Source: Thermoanaerobacterales bacterium (lineage in GTDB: Bacteria; Bacillota; Thermosediminibacteria; Thermosediminibacterales; Tepidanaerobacteraceae). Taken from it: a stretch of 5,388 nucleotides of DNA. Made by a program: the position numbers and the translations under genes. The stretch spans positions 1 to 5,388 of the forward strand of contig DUTQ01000364.1 of the NCBI GenBank assembly GCA_012841995.1, given 5' to 3'. The notes under the pieces were generated by a model. That model saw nothing but the letters and a program-made list of their open reading frames with translations, searched no databases and was not told where the DNA came from. Positions 5,289 through 5,388 of the stretch are shown in pieces. How positions within the stretch are numbered: position 1 is the first letter of the stretch; each line of letters opens with the position of its first letter.

Positions 5289-5301
5289 ATTTAGCACAAA
5301 T

Positions 5302-5330
5302 ATTATATCATGGGACTTTTAGTTTATCAA
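5302..5330 (-). promoter_or_regulatory. Sigma-A promoter of tRNA-Leu
   Basis: The minus strand has TTGATA (5330-5325), a 17-base spacer, and TATAAT (5307-5302) preceded by TGA, an extended -10. Transcription would start near 5295, about 7 bases before the mature 5' end. This strong promoter and the terminator below suggest the tRNA is transcribed alone. The remaining bases to 5388 hold nothing I can assign. Confidence 0.88.
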
Positions 5331-5388
5331 GTCATATATTACATCTTAATAACTAGCATATACCAAGCGATTATAGTGTACTATTAAC

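Noticed and set aside
5331..5388. TAGTGTACTA near-palindrome and TATAAT-like bases at the right edge
   Set aside because: Imperfect symmetry, no partner element and no gene visible before the window ends.

Overview
The window looks like a chromosomal segment of a low-G+C, endospore-forming Bacillota bacterium, most likely a clostridial-type anaerobe. The signs are AT-rich DNA, strong AGGAGG-type ribosome binding sites, frequent GTG and TTG starts, two CotF-type spore coat proteins, a NifS-ThiI pair arranged as in Bacillus, a DUF896 protein and consensus sigma-A promoters. Genus cannot be fixed from the sequence alone.

Layout, left to right. Bases 1-2499 hold a minus-strand operon, read right to left: a stand-alone ModE-type winged-helix regulator, a NifS/NifZ cysteine desulfurase, and thiI (4-thiouridine synthase), which runs off the left edge. 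An extended -10 promoter precedes it at about 2546-2554. Bases 2696-3139 (plus strand) carry two tandem small CotF-family proteins, both starting at TTG behind strong Shine-Dalgarno sequences and followed by a long hairpin. Bases 3234-4247 (minus) encode the epoxyqueuosine reductase QueG. Bases 4331-4561 (plus) encode a DUF896 protein with an unusual His/Cys-rich tail, driven by a near-consensus promoter. Bases 4570-5085 (minus) encode a nicotinamidase-like cysteine hydrolase. Bases 5202-5288 (minus) are a tRNA-Leu(GAG) with its own promoter and terminator.

How the genes work together. The desulfurase takes sulfur from cysteine and passes it as a persulfide to ThiI, which thiolates U8 of tRNAs. 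QueG performs the last step of queuosine synthesis on tRNA, so two tRNA-modification functions and a tRNA gene share this segment. The nicotinamidase belongs to NAD salvage. The coat proteins form a separate sporulation unit. No stretch above 300 bases lacks a gene. No mobile element, CRISPR array or rRNA is visible. Most of the window is ordinary housekeeping DNA. The points most worth a second look are the ModE-type regulator heading a sulfur-transfer operon, the metal-binding-like tail on DUF896 (encoded partly on a hairpin), and the paired half-ferritin coat proteins.
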